From Janthinobacterium sp. BJB426 (GTDB lineage Bacteria; Pseudomonadota; Gammaproteobacteria; Burkholderiales; Burkholderiaceae_D): a stretch of DNA of 64,000 nucleotides. The stretch covers positions 62,001 through 126,000 of the forward strand of contig NZ_PDZL01000004.1 of the NCBI RefSeq assembly GCF_002735705.1, written 5' to 3'. A model generated the notes under the pieces. It did not search any database. It was not told the origin of the DNA and was given only the letters and a program-made list of their open reading frames with translations. Below are positions 36,425 through 45,593 of this stretch, piece by piece. Both the position numbers and the translations under genes were made by a program. Numbering within the stretch: position 1 is the first letter of the stretch; every line of letters starts with the position of its first letter.

Positions 36425-37525
36425 ATGAATACGAAACTCGTCGGCGCTTCCGCGCTGGCCATCACCCTGGCCGTCGCCGGCGCCGCCCTGTATCCGCGCG
36501 CGGACTCCCATGCGGCCGATGCCGCCGCCTATCCCGCCACCAAGGTGGCGCTGGTGCCCGTCGTGCTTGGCACGCAGGAACGCTACTTTTCTGGCGTGGG
36601 CGAACTGGAAGCGGCGCGCCAGGTGCAGGTGGCGGCCGAGACGGGCGGACGCATCACGCATATCCGTTTCGAATCGGGCCAAAGCGTGGCGGCCGGCGCC
36701 ATCCTCGTCCAGCTGAATGACGCGCCGGAACAGGCGACCCTGCTGCGCCAGCGCGCGCAACTGAAAAACGCGGAAAGCAGCCATGCCCGCACGGTGCAGA
36801 TGGTGAAGGAAAAGGCGGCCACGCAGGAGCAATTGGATAGCGCCCTGGCCGCGCGCGATGCGGCCCTGGGCGACGTGCGCCAGACGCAAGCGCTGATCGC
36901 GCAAAAGACCATCCGCGCGCCGTTCGCCGGCCAGCTGGGCATCCGCAAGGTGCACGCGGGCCAGTACCTGAACGCAGCCGACACGGTGGCCAGCCTGATC
37001 GACACGAAGGCGCTGCTGGTTAACTTCGCCCTCGATGAACAGAGCAGCGCGAAACTGGCGCCCGGCCAGGCCGTACAAGTGCTGGTGGACGCCTATCCCG
37101 GCGACATCTTTACGGCGAAGATCAACGCCATCGATCCGCTGATCGCCCGCTCGCGCATGGTGCAGGTGCAGGCGGCGCTGAGCTATCCGCGCGGCGCTTT
37201 AAAAGCAGGCATGTATGCGAATGTGCGCGTGGCGCGCGAAGCAGGACAACAACTGACGGTGCCGGAAACGGCGGTGACCTACAGCGCGTATGGCGACACG
37301 GTCTTCGTCGCGCAGCAGGAGGGCAAGCAGCCGCTCACCGTCAAGCGCGTGGGCGTGAAACTGGGCGAGCGGGCAGGGGGCCGCGTGGCCATCATCGACG
37401 GCTTGCGCGAAGGCCAGCGCGTGGTCGCTTCGGGCCAGCTGAAACTGGCCGACGGCATGGCCGTGCAAGCCGTCGCCAATACCCTGGACGAGGCCAAGCG
37501 CGCCGCGCCCAAGGCCGGCTCTTAA
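36425..37525 (+). CDS. RND efflux pump periplasmic adaptor
   Basis: 366-residue membrane fusion protein. The N-terminal membrane anchor or signal is followed by a lipoyl half-motif (GGRITHIRFESGQSVAAGAI), a helical hairpin (residues about 100-150), a second lipoyl half (RAPFAGQLGIRKVHAGQY) and beta-barrel domains. The ATG at 36425 has AAAGGAC upstream. It links the RND permease to the outer membrane channel, all three genes adjacent. Confidence 0.92.
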   Translation: MNTKLVGASALAITLAVAGAALYPRADSHAADAAAYPATKVALVPVVLGTQERYFSGVGELEAARQVQVAAETGGRITHIRFESGQSVAAGAILVQLNDAPEQATLLRQRAQLKNAESSHARTVQMVKEKAATQEQLDSALAARDAALGDVRQTQALIAQKTIRAPFAGQLGIRKVHAGQYLNAADTVASLIDTKALLVNFALDEQSSAKLAPGQAVQVLVDAYPGDIFTAKINAIDPLIARSRMVQVQAALSYPRGALKAGMYANVRVAREAGQQLTVPETAVTYSAYGDTVFVAQQEGKQPLTVKRVGVKLGERAGGRVAIIDGLREGQRVVASGQLKLADGMAVQAVANTLDEAKRAAPKAGS

Positions 37526-37540
37526 GGGAAGGCCATCACC

Positions 37541-40500
37541 ATGAAATTTACCGATTTATTCGTACGCCGCCCCGTGCTGGCGCTGGTGATCAGCACCTTG
37601 ATTCTGATGCTGGGCGTGATCGCCCTCCTGCAGCTGCCGATCCGCCAGTATCCGATGCTCGAATCGTCCACCATCACGGTCAAAACCACGTATCCGGGCG
37701 CCTCGGCGGAACTGATGCAGGGTTTTGTCACGCAGCCGATTGCGCAAGCCGTCTCGTCGGTGGAAGGTATCGATTACCTGACCTCGTCGTCGGTGCAGGG
37801 CAGCAGCACGGTCACCGTGCGCATGGAGCTGAACCGCGATTCCACACAGGCGCTGACGGAAGTCATGGCCAAGGTCAACCAGGTGCGCTACAAGCTGCCC
37901 GAAGGCGCGTTTGACCCCGTCATCGAGCGCTCGGCCGGCGACTCCTCGGCCGTCGCCTATGTCGGTTTTGCCAGCGAGAGCGTGTCCGCGCCCGCGTTGA
38001 CGGATTACCTGGCGCGCGTGGTGCAACCGATGTTCGCCACCATCGACGGCGTGGCGAAAGTCGACGTGTACGGCGGCCAGCAACTGGCCATGCGTTTGTG
38101 GATCGACCCCGCGAAACTGGCGGCGCGGGGCCTGACGGCAGCCGACGTGGCCGACGCCGTGCGGCGCAATAACTACCAGGCGGCGCCCGGCAAGGTGAAG
38201 GGACAATTCGTCGTCTCGAACATCAGCGTCAACACGGATCTGACCAGCGTGGCGGAGTTCCGCGACATGGTCATCCGCAAGGGCGGCGATGACAGCGCCA
38301 CCCTCGTGCGTTTGAAAGACGTGGGCACGGTGGAACTGGGCGCGGCCGCCACGGAGACGAGCGGCATCATGGACGGCGTGCCGGCCGTGTATCTGGGCCT
38401 GTCGCCCACGCCCGGCGGCAACCCGCTGGTGATCGTCGACGGCATCAGGAAGCTGCTGCCCGAGATCCAGAAAACCCTGCCGCCCGGCGTGAAAGTCGAG
38501 CTGGCGTTCGAGACGGCGCGCTTCATCCAGTCGTCCATCGACGAAGTGGCGCATACGCTGCTCGAAGCGCTGCTCATCGTCGTCATCGTCATCTACCTGT
38601 GCATGGGTTCCCTGCGCTCTGTGCTGATACCCGTCGTGACCATCCCGCTGTCGATGCTGGGCGCGGCGGCGCTGATGCTGGCCTTCGGCTTCAGCATCAA
38701 TCTGCTCACCTTGCTGGCGATGGTGCTGGCCGTGGGCCTTGTGGTCGATGACGCCATCGTCGTGGTGGAAAATGTGCACCGGCATATCGAGGAAGGCAAG
38801 ACGCCCGTGGCAGCCGCCCTGGTGGGCGCGCGCGAAGTGGCCGGCCCCGTGATCGCCATGACGATCACCCTGGCCGCCGTGTATGCGCCGATCGGCATGA
38901 TGGGGGGACTCACGGGCGCGCTGTTCAAGGAGTTCGCGCTGACCCTGGCCGGCGCCGTGGTGGTGTCGGGCGTGGTGGCCTTGACCTTGTCGCCCGTGAT
39001 GAGCTCCCTGCTGCTGCAGCCCAAACAATCGGAAGGGCGCATGGCGCGCGCGGCCGAGCATTTCTTCGAGGGTCTCACCAGCCGTTATGCGCGCCTGCTG
39101 GACCGCTCCCTGCACCACCGCTGGCTGAGCGCCGGTTTCGCCGCGCTGGTGATGGTGAGTTTGCCGTTTTTATACCTGCTGCCGCAGCGCGAACTGGCGC
39201 CGGCGGAAGACCAGGCCAGCGTGCTGACGGCGATCAAGGCGCCGCAGCATGCCAACCTCGATTACGTCGAACGCTTCTCGTACAAGCTCGATGACATCTA
39301 TAAAAACGTGCCGGAGACGGCGTCGCGCTGGATCATCAATGGCGGCGAAGGGCCGGCATCGAGCATCGGCGGCATCAACCTGACGCCGTGGGCCGAGCGT
39401 TCGCGCAATGCGGCCGTCATCCAGGCCGAATTGCAGCACGCCGTGGGCGACGTGGAAGGCACCAGCATCTTCGCCTTCCAGCTGGCGCCCTTGCCGGGAT
39501 CGAGCGGCGGCTTGCCCGTGCAGATGGTGCTGCGCAGCGCGCAGGATTACGCCACCCTGTTCCGCACCATGGAAGACGTCAAGCAGCGCGCGCGCGATAG
39601 CGGCCTGTTTGCCGTCGTCGACAGCGACCTCGATTACAACAACCCGGTGGTAAAAGTGCGCGTGGACCGCTCGAAGGCGAACAGCCTGGGCATCCGCATG
39701 CAGGACATCGGCGAATCGCTGGCCGTGCTGGTGGGCGAAAATTATCTGAACCGCTTCGGCATGGATGGCCGCGCCTACGACGTCATCGCACAAAGCCCGC
39801 GCGAACAGAGACTCACGGCGCAAGCCCTGACGCAGCAATACGTGCGCGCCGACGACGGCAGCCTGCTGCCCCTGTCCGCCGTCGTCTCGGTGACGGAACA
39901 GATCGAGCCTAACATGCTGACCCAGTTCAACCAGCAGAATGCGGCCACCTTCCAGGGCGTGCCCGCGCCCGGCGTGACCCTGGGCGACGCCGTGGCCTTC
40001 CTCGATGGCGTCGCCAAGACCCTGCCACCGGGCTTCAGCTACGACTGGCAATCGGACGCGCGCCAGTTCGCCACGGAAGGCAATGCGCTGCTGCTGGCTT
40101 TCCTGGCGGCCGTCGTCGTCATCTACCTGGTACTGGCGGCCCAGTATGAGAGCCTGACGGACCCTTTGATCATCCTGATCACCGTGCCCCTGTCGATTTG
40201 CGGCGCGCTGATTCCGCTGGCCCTGGGCTACGCCACCGTCAATATCTACACGCAGATCGGTCTCGTGACCCTGATCGGCTTGATCAGCAAGCACGGCATC
40301 CTGATGGTGGAATTTGCCAACGAATTGCAGGTGCATGAACAGCTCGACCGCATCACGGCCATCCGCAAGGCGGCGCAGATCCGCTTGCGCCCGATTTTGA
40401 TGACGACGGCCGCCATGGTGGTGGGCCTGGTGCCGCTGCTGTTCGCTTCCGGCGCGGGTGCCAACAGCCGCTTCGGCCTGGGTGTGGTGATCGTCTCGGG

Positions 40501-40633
40501 CATGTTGATCGGCACCTTCTTTACCCTGTTCGTGCTGCCCACCGTGTACACCTTTCTGGCCCGCCGCCACACGGCCGACCATGCCACGCCGCGCGCACGC
40601 GATCTATCGCAGGCGCTGAAGGAATCCATATGA
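37541..40633 (+). CDS. RND family multidrug efflux permease (HAE-1 type)
   Basis: 1030 residues with the twelve-segment RND layout and two large periplasmic loops. The proton-relay aspartate pair is visible in LAVGLVVDDAIVVVENVHR. The N-terminus MKFTDLFVRRPVLALVIS is typical for inner-membrane drug pumps of the MexK/VmeQ kind. Drug specificity cannot be told. It overlaps the outer membrane gene by four bases (ATGA). Confidence 0.93.
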   Translation: MKFTDLFVRRPVLALVISTLILMLGVIALLQLPIRQYPMLESSTITVKTTYPGASAELMQGFVTQPIAQAVSSVEGIDYLTSSSVQGSSTVTVRMELNRDSTQALTEVMAKVNQVRYKLPEGAFDPVIERSAGDSSAVAYVGFASESVSAPALTDYLARVVQPMFATIDGVAKVDVYGGQQLAMRLWIDPAKLAARGLTAADVADAVRRNNYQAAPGKVKGQFVVSNISVNTDLTSVAEFRDMVIRKGGDDSATLVRLKDVGTVELGAAATETSGIMDGVPAVYLGLSPTPGGNPLVIVDGIRKLLPEIQKTLPPGVKVELAFETARFIQSSIDEVAHTLLEALLIVVIVIYLCMGSLRSVLIPVVTIPLSMLGAAALMLAFGFSINLLTLLAMVLAVGLVVDDAIVVVENVHRHIEEGKTPVAAALVGAREVAGPVIAMTITLAAVYAPIGMMGGLTGALFKEFALTLAGAVVVSGVVALTLSPVMSSLLLQPKQSEGRMARAAEHFFEGLTSRYARLLDRSLHHRWLSAGFAALVMVSLPFLYLLPQRELAPAEDQASVLTAIKAPQHANLDYVERFSYKLDDIYKNVPETASRWIINGGEGPASSIGGINLTPWAERSRNAAVIQAELQHAVGDVEGTSIFAFQLAPLPGSSGGLPVQMVLRSAQDYATLFRTMEDVKQRARDSGLFAVVDSDLDYNNPVVKVRVDRSKANSLGIRMQDIGESLAVLVGENYLNRFGMDGRAYDVIAQSPREQRLTAQALTQQYVRADDGSLLPLSAVVSVTEQIEPNMLTQFNQQNAATFQGVPAPGVTLGDAVAFLDGVAKTLPPGFSYDWQSDARQFATEGNALLLAFLAAVVVIYLVLAAQYESLTDPLIILITVPLSICGALIPLALGYATVNIYTQIGLVTLIGLISKHGILMVEFANELQVHEQLDRITAIRKAAQIRLRPILMTTAAMVVGLVPLLFASGAGANSRFGLGVVIVSGMLIGTFFTLFVLPTVYTFLARRHTADHATPRARDLSQALKESI

Positions 40634-42030
40634 AAAATTACCGCTATCTAGCTTCCCTTTTGGCTGCCCTTTTCCCCATGCTGGCCGGCTGCGCCATCAG
40701 CCCCGCCTACGTCACGCCGGGCACGCCCGCCATCCATTTGGCCAGCCCACAGCAAGCGCAATTCGCACCCGGCGCGAGTACCGTCAGCGAAGCCGCCTGG
40801 TGGACATTTTTCGACGATGCGCGCCTGTCGCAACTGATCGCCAGCGCGCTCGAACACAACCTTGATATCGCGCAGGCGCAAGCCAATTTGCTGGCCGCAC
40901 GCGCCATCTTCGACGAACGCCGGCTCGATGAACTGCCCACCATCACAGGCCAGGCAGGATGGCAGCGCAAGGTGCAACAGGACACGCCAGACAGCCGTGC
41001 CGCCAGTACCAGCACGCGCGTGGGCTTCGATGCGCAATGGGAAATCGACCTGTTCGGCCGCCTCGCGCATATTTCCCGCTCGGCGCAGGCACGCGCCGAC
41101 GCGGCGCAGGCCGATTTGCGGCAAGTGCAACTGACGATCGCCGCCGACGTGGCGCGCAATTATTACGAGGCCCTGGGCTACCAGCAAAACCTGGCGCTGA
41201 CGCAGGCGCAGGTGCAAAGCTGGCGCGACACCGTCGCCCTGATCGACGCGCGCATCCGCGCCGGCAGCGGCTTGCCGGAAGAGCGCTACAACGCGCTGGC
41301 CAACCTAGCGCGCAGCGAGGCGGCCTTGCCGCCATTGCAGGCTGGCTTGCGCCAGGCGCAGTACCGGCTCGATGTCTTGAGCGGACAAGCACCGGGCGCC
41401 ATCGCGCTGGCCACCACGCCGCGCCAGCAGGCGCCGCTGGCGGGCCAGCTGCCCTTGGGCGACGTGAACCGCCTGATCAAGCAGCGCCCCGACGTGGTAC
41501 GCGCCGAGCGCCTGCTGGCCGCCTCCAGCGAAGACGTGGGCGCCGCCACGGCCGACCTGTATCCGCGCCTCAGTCTCGGCGGCTTTTTGGGCTTTTTCGC
41601 CCTGCGCGGCAGCGGCGTGTTTGACAGCGGCGCACGCGCGGTCGAGGTGGCGCCATCCGTCAGCTATCCCGCCTTCCGCCTGGGCAGTGTGAAGGCGCGC
41701 TTGCGTGGCACGCAGGCCGAAGCGCAGGGCGCGCTGGCGCGCTATGCGCAAGCCATCCTGGTCGCGCAGGAAGACGTGGAAAACGCCATCACGCAACTGG
41801 CGGAAAACCAGACGCGATTGGCCTCATTGCTGCAGTCGGCGCGCCACGGCAACGCGGCCCTCGGCATCGCCAGCACGCGCTATGCGGGTGGCTCCGGCAG
41901 CTACCAGGCCGTGCTGGAAAACCAGCGCGCCTTGTACGATATCCGGCGCGAAGCGCTGCTGGCGGAAACGGCGTCCTACATCGATGCGATTGCCCTGTAC
42001 AAGGCGCTGGGATGGGGGCAAACTATGTAG
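40630..42030 (+). CDS. Outer membrane efflux lipoprotein (NodT/OprM family)
   Basis: 466 residues. The signal peptide ends in a lipobox (MLAGC), and the body has the repeated TolC-type helices (LEHNLDIAQAQANLLAARA; QLTIAADVARNYYEALGYQ). It forms the outer membrane duct of the tripartite pump with the two upstream proteins. The start overlaps the RND gene stop, so the three are translationally coupled. Confidence 0.93.
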   Translation: MKNYRYLASLLAALFPMLAGCAISPAYVTPGTPAIHLASPQQAQFAPGASTVSEAAWWTFFDDARLSQLIASALEHNLDIAQAQANLLAARAIFDERRLDELPTITGQAGWQRKVQQDTPDSRAASTSTRVGFDAQWEIDLFGRLAHISRSAQARADAAQADLRQVQLTIAADVARNYYEALGYQQNLALTQAQVQSWRDTVALIDARIRAGSGLPEERYNALANLARSEAALPPLQAGLRQAQYRLDVLSGQAPGAIALATTPRQQAPLAGQLPLGDVNRLIKQRPDVVRAERLLAASSEDVGAATADLYPRLSLGGFLGFFALRGSGVFDSGARAVEVAPSVSYPAFRLGSVKARLRGTQAEAQGALARYAQAILVAQEDVENAITQLAENQTRLASLLQSARHGNAALGIASTRYAGGSGSYQAVLENQRALYDIRREALLAETASYIDAIALYKALGWGQTM

Positions 42031-42054
42031 CATTTTCATGCATGAGGAGATGCG

Positions 42055-42630
42055 ATGTTCACGCAAGGCAGCTGGCTCAATCCACCGGAAAACTGGTCCG
42101 CCGACGGCGCACAATTGCGCGTGACGACGGATGCCAGCACGGATTTCTGGCGCAAGACCTCATACGGTTTTATCCGCGACAGCGGCCACTTTTTCGGTAC
42201 TGAAGTCAAAGGCGACTTCACGGTGCAGTTGCACGTGGCGGCGCAGTATTCTGCGTTGTACGACCAGGCCGGTTTGATGGTGCGCATCGACGAACAAAAC
42301 TGGATCAAATGCGGCGTCGAATTTTCCGACGGCCAGCTGTTGTTGAGCAGCGTATTGACCTTGGACAAATCGGATTGGGCCGTCAGCATCGCGCCCGCCA
42401 TGCCGGACGGTTTCTGGCTGCGTGTGACGGTGGCGCAAGGCGTGATCCGGGTGCAGTATTCGACCGATGGCAAGCTATGGCCGCTGCTGCGCCTGGCGCC
42501 GTTTCCCGTCGCCGCGCGCTACCTGGCGGGCCCCATGTGCTGCACACCGGAACGTGGTGGCCTGGAAGTGGCTTTTTCGCAGTTTTCCATCGCTCCGGCG
42601 CAACAAAAAGACTTGCATGATTTAAATTAA
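42055..42630 (+). CDS. DUF1349 domain protein (concanavalin-like fold)
   Basis: 191 residues with the DUF1349 pattern: W near the start, the KTSYGFIRDSGHFFG stretch, DQAGLMVRIDEQNWIKCGVEF and the basic-hydrophobic GFWLRVTVAQGVIRVQYS. The family adopts a lectin-like beta sandwich; its role here is unknown. The ATG has GAGGAG upstream. It follows the RND operon by 24 bases and could be co-transcribed, without a clear functional tie. Confidence 0.85.
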   Translation: MFTQGSWLNPPENWSADGAQLRVTTDASTDFWRKTSYGFIRDSGHFFGTEVKGDFTVQLHVAAQYSALYDQAGLMVRIDEQNWIKCGVEFSDGQLLLSSVLTLDKSDWAVSIAPAMPDGFWLRVTVAQGVIRVQYSTDGKLWPLLRLAPFPVAARYLAGPMCCTPERGGLEVAFSQFSIAPAQQKDLHDLN

Positions 42631-42631
42631 A

Positions 42632-43030
42632 TTAAACCACCCACGTCTCGTGCAAATGGCGCCACAACAGGCTACCATCCGGTGTTTTGTCATACACGAC
42701 GGTCGACAGCCTCTCGGTGTTTTCTGCGCCCGGCAGTGACTGGCATTCGCGGTAGGACACGGTGGCGCCAGCCGTGCTTTCCTGGATCATTACCAGGTCC
42801 GTGATGCGCATGACGAGGCCCGGGCGGCTGCCGGCGGCGACGCAAAAAAACGCCGCCAATCCGGCGCCATCGAGCTGCTTGCCACCGGGTGACACCATCG
42901 TGAAACCGGGCGAAAACCGCGCCAGCAAATCAGCGCAATGTTCCGGCGCCGTGGCTTCGCCGGAAAGCCACTCGCGGATCAGCACATGCGTGGATAAAAC
43001 GTCGTCAAAATACGGGTTTGTTGCAGTCAT
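42632..43030 (-). CDS. NTF2-like (SnoaL/DUF4440-type) small protein
   Basis: 132 residues with the profile of NTF2-like cone-fold proteins: an N-terminal helix with AEHCADLLARFSPGFTMVSPGG and alternating beta-strands to the end (ECQSLPGAENTERLSTVVYDK). No catalytic function can be assigned. The ATG at 43030 overlaps the stop of the upstream MFS gene (ATGA), which supports this start over the longer frame and makes the two an operon. Confidence 0.72.
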   Translation of the reverse strand: MTATNPYFDDVLSTHVLIREWLSGEATAPEHCADLLARFSPGFTMVSPGGKQLDGAGLAAFFCVAAGSRPGLVMRITDLVMIQESTAGATVSYRECQSLPGAENTERLSTVVYDKTPDGSLLWRHLHETWVV

Positions 43031-44448
43031 TTTTTGCTTGCTCCATGTTGTAGTAAAAGGTCGAGAACGGCGCGGTTGTCGATACGCAGGCACAGTGCCA
43101 GCGGCAGTACGCACGAGGCGGCGGCGAGGGCAAAGCACCAGTGAAATACCTGCGCCGCACGCAGGTGCTGGGCAGGGTCATCGAGCGATGCGATGCCCTG
43201 CGTCGCCAGCAAGCCATTGAGCAGTACGCTGAGCAGCGCCACGCCCAGGCAAAAGCCCAGTTGGCGGTTGATATTCCACACGGCGCTGGCCTGGCTCAAT
43301 TGCCCATCCGGCGTGCGCAAGAATGCCGTGCTTTGCGCCGTGCTGCTGCACAAACCACCGCCAAAGCCCATCACGGCATACGCACCGGCCAGCCAGAATA
43401 ACTGGCCCGCCGCATCCACGCGCAGCAGCATCAGCATGCCCGCCGCCTGCAGCAGCGCACCAAAGATAAACAGCGGTTGCGGACCCACGCGGCGGTAGCT
43501 TTTGCCGGTCAGCGAAATGGCCGCAAACGAGGCCAGCGCCCACGGCAGCATCAGCGCGCCCGCCGTCGATGCGGACATGCCCAGCACGCCCTGCAGATAC
43601 AGCATGGCCAGCAGGCTCACGCCCATGAAGACACCGGGCACCAGCAGATACATCAGCATGGCAATGCGCAGCAGCGGCTCACTGGCCAGGCGCAGGTTGA
43701 GCAGCGGCGTCGACTTGCGCAGCGCGCCGCGCACGTAGCCCCAGGCGCAGGCGGCGCCCAGCGCCAGCACGGCGGCGCCGGCCGGCACGTCGCCCGGCGT
43801 GCCCAGCATGGTCAAGCCCAGCAACAGCAGCAAAATCGCCGTGCTGCCCGCCAGCAGGCCGCCCACGTCGAGACGGGGTACGGCCGCGCGTGGCGGGTCG
43901 GCGCGCAGCCAGCAGGCGGCCAGCAGCAGCGCCAGCGCGGCAAATGGCACGTTCAGGTAAAAAATCCAGCGCCACGACAGGCTGTCGACGATGACGCCAC
44001 CCAGCGCGGGCGACAGGGCGGGCGCCAGCAAGCCCACCAGCATGATGACGGAGGACAGGCCAGGGCGCTCGGCAGGCTGATACAGCTGGTAGGTCATGCT
44101 TTGCCCCAGCGGAATGAGCAAGCCGCCGCCCAGGCCCTGCACGCAGCGCCAGGCGATCAGCGCCTCGATCGATGGCGCCAGGCCGGCGCCGATGCTGGCG
44201 CATAAAAAAGTTAGCAACGATGCCATGAACACGGTTTTGCTGCCATAATAGGCAGCCAGCCAGGCGCTGGCGGGGATGACGATGGTCAGGCCGAGGATGT
44301 AGGCGGTGCTGATCCAGGCCAGCTGCGCCACCGAAGCGTGCAGGGCATGGCCGATGTCGGGATAGGCGACGCTGGTGATGAACATGTTGATCAGGTCGAC
44401 GAAAAACCCCAGCAGATAGATGGCCGCCACCTTTTTGCGATAGTCCAT
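43027..44448 (-). CDS. DHA2 family (EmrB/QacA-like) MFS drug exporter
   Basis: 473 residues with about fourteen membrane segments. DHA2 features include RCVQGLGGGLLIPLGQSM and PALGGVIVDSLSWRWIFYLNVPFA. It probably exports drugs or toxic organics. It is divergent from a LysR regulator with a perfect palindrome between, and is followed by the NTF2-like gene with a four-base overlap. Confidence 0.91.
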   Translation of the reverse strand: MDYRKKVAAIYLLGFFVDLINMFITSVAYPDIGHALHASVAQLAWISTAYILGLTIVIPASAWLAAYYGSKTVFMASLLTFLCASIGAGLAPSIEALIAWRCVQGLGGGLLIPLGQSMTYQLYQPAERPGLSSVIMLVGLLAPALSPALGGVIVDSLSWRWIFYLNVPFAALALLLAACWLRADPPRAAVPRLDVGGLLAGSTAILLLLLGLTMLGTPGDVPAGAAVLALGAACAWGYVRGALRKSTPLLNLRLASEPLLRIAMLMYLLVPGVFMGVSLLAMLYLQGVLGMSASTAGALMLPWALASFAAISLTGKSYRRVGPQPLFIFGALLQAAGMLMLLRVDAAGQLFWLAGAYAVMGFGGGLCSSTAQSTAFLRTPDGQLSQASAVWNINRQLGFCLGVALLSVLLNGLLATQGIASLDDPAQHLRAAQVFHWCFALAAASCVLPLALCLRIDNRAVLDLLLQHGASKK

Positions 44449-44520
44449 GGTGCTCCGAATGGCAAACGGCCAGCTTAAGCGCTCAGCGTCATTTGCGTAA
44501 CGGGCCAGCCCCGATTACAC

Positions 44521-44539
44521 TGTCAAACAAATTTTGACA
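44521..44539. promoter_or_regulatory. LysR-type operator between MFS and LysR genes
   Basis: TGTCAAA-CAAAT-TTTGACA is a perfect inverted repeat with 7-base arms. It lies between the divergent start codons, 37 bases from the LysR start and 73 from the MFS start, where an autoregulated LysR protein would bind. Confidence 0.65.
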
Positions 44540-44575
44540 AACCTCTACAACCCGCATGCCTCCTCATTCTTATTT

Positions 44576-45478
44576 ATGATCAGTCTTGACCGTTTGGGTA
44601 TTTTCATCGCCATCGTCGACGCCGGTTCGCTGACGGCGGCCGCCGTCGTGCTGGGCCAGAGCAAGGCCGTCGTCAGTTTTAACTTGAAACAGCTGGAGGC
44701 GGAGCTGGGCGTGTCGCTGCTGACGCGCAGCACGCGCAGCCTGGCGCTGACCGACGTGGGGCGGCGCTTTTACGAGGATTGCCAGCGCGTGCTGAGCGAA
44801 GCGCAAGGCGCCATCGAGACGGCGCGCCAGGGCCACCTGGGCTTGCGCGGCACCTTGCGCCTGACCACCACCGTCGAGTACGGCAGCCGCACGGTGATCC
44901 CCGCGCTGATCGCCTTTGCCGCCGCCCATCCGCAGCTGCAGATCCAGCATTCGTCGTCGTCCTCGCACGAAGACCTGATCTCGGGCCGCTACGACCTGGC
45001 CATCCGCATGGGTTCCCTCACCGATTCGAGCTACCGCGCCGCGCTGATCGAGCCGTATGCGATCTGGCCCGTCGCCTCGCCCGCCTACCTGGCCAGCCTG
45101 CCCGGCCGGGACATCGCCACCTTGGACGACTTGCAGCGCGCGCGCTGGCTGGCGCACAGCCGCCTGACCACGCCGCTGCGCTGGGACGTGCACACGCCGG
45201 ACGGCCCCGCCGCCTTTGCCGTGCAGGACGACGCCGCCATCCATTCCGACTCCGCCTCGGCCCTGCTGGGCTTTGCCCTGGGCGGCTGCGGCGTGGCCCT
45301 GCTGCCGCAATGGCAGGTGGAGGCGGAAGTGCGCGCGGGACGCCTGCGCCGCCTGCTGCCCGACGTCGTCTTCCCGCAGCAGGGCGTGTATGCCGTGTAT
45401 CCGAACACGCAGCACATCGCGGAAAAGGTGCGCGCCTTTATCGACTTTTTGCGCGCGTTCGTGGGCACGCCGGATTGA
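44576..45478 (+). CDS. LysR family transcriptional regulator
   Basis: 300 residues with an N-terminal helix-turn-helix (GSLTAAAVVLGQSKAVVSFNLKQLE) and a LysR effector domain of the AaeR/DmlR-like type. I chose the ATG at 44576, where the conserved sequence begins; a TTG at 44534 is in frame. It probably controls the divergent DHA2 exporter. Confidence 0.9.
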   Translation: MISLDRLGIFIAIVDAGSLTAAAVVLGQSKAVVSFNLKQLEAELGVSLLTRSTRSLALTDVGRRFYEDCQRVLSEAQGAIETARQGHLGLRGTLRLTTTVEYGSRTVIPALIAFAAAHPQLQIQHSSSSSHEDLISGRYDLAIRMGSLTDSSYRAALIEPYAIWPVASPAYLASLPGRDIATLDDLQRARWLAHSRLTTPLRWDVHTPDGPAAFAVQDDAAIHSDSASALLGFALGGCGVALLPQWQVEAEVRAGRLRRLLPDVVFPQQGVYAVYPNTQHIAEKVRAFIDFLRAFVGTPD

Positions 45479-45518
45479 AATTTCACTTCGTCAATATTTG
45501 ATCACTACAACGGTTTCC

Positions 45519-45545
45519 CGGGGGCAAACGGGCGCCCCTTTCGTT
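45519..45545 (+). terminator. Possible terminator after the LysR gene
   Basis: GGGGGC and GCCCC can pair around a short loop and are followed by TTTCGTTTT. The stem is short and imperfect, so confidence is limited. Confidence 0.4.
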
Positions 45546-45593
45546 TTGCACGGCCTACACTGGAAGGACGTTGTTCACCAATTGGAGACCATC

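Noticed and set aside
37556..39118. 520-residue frame antisense to the RND permease
   Set aside because: Shadow frame with His/Arg/Gln-rich composition; the sense strand encodes a full RND protein.
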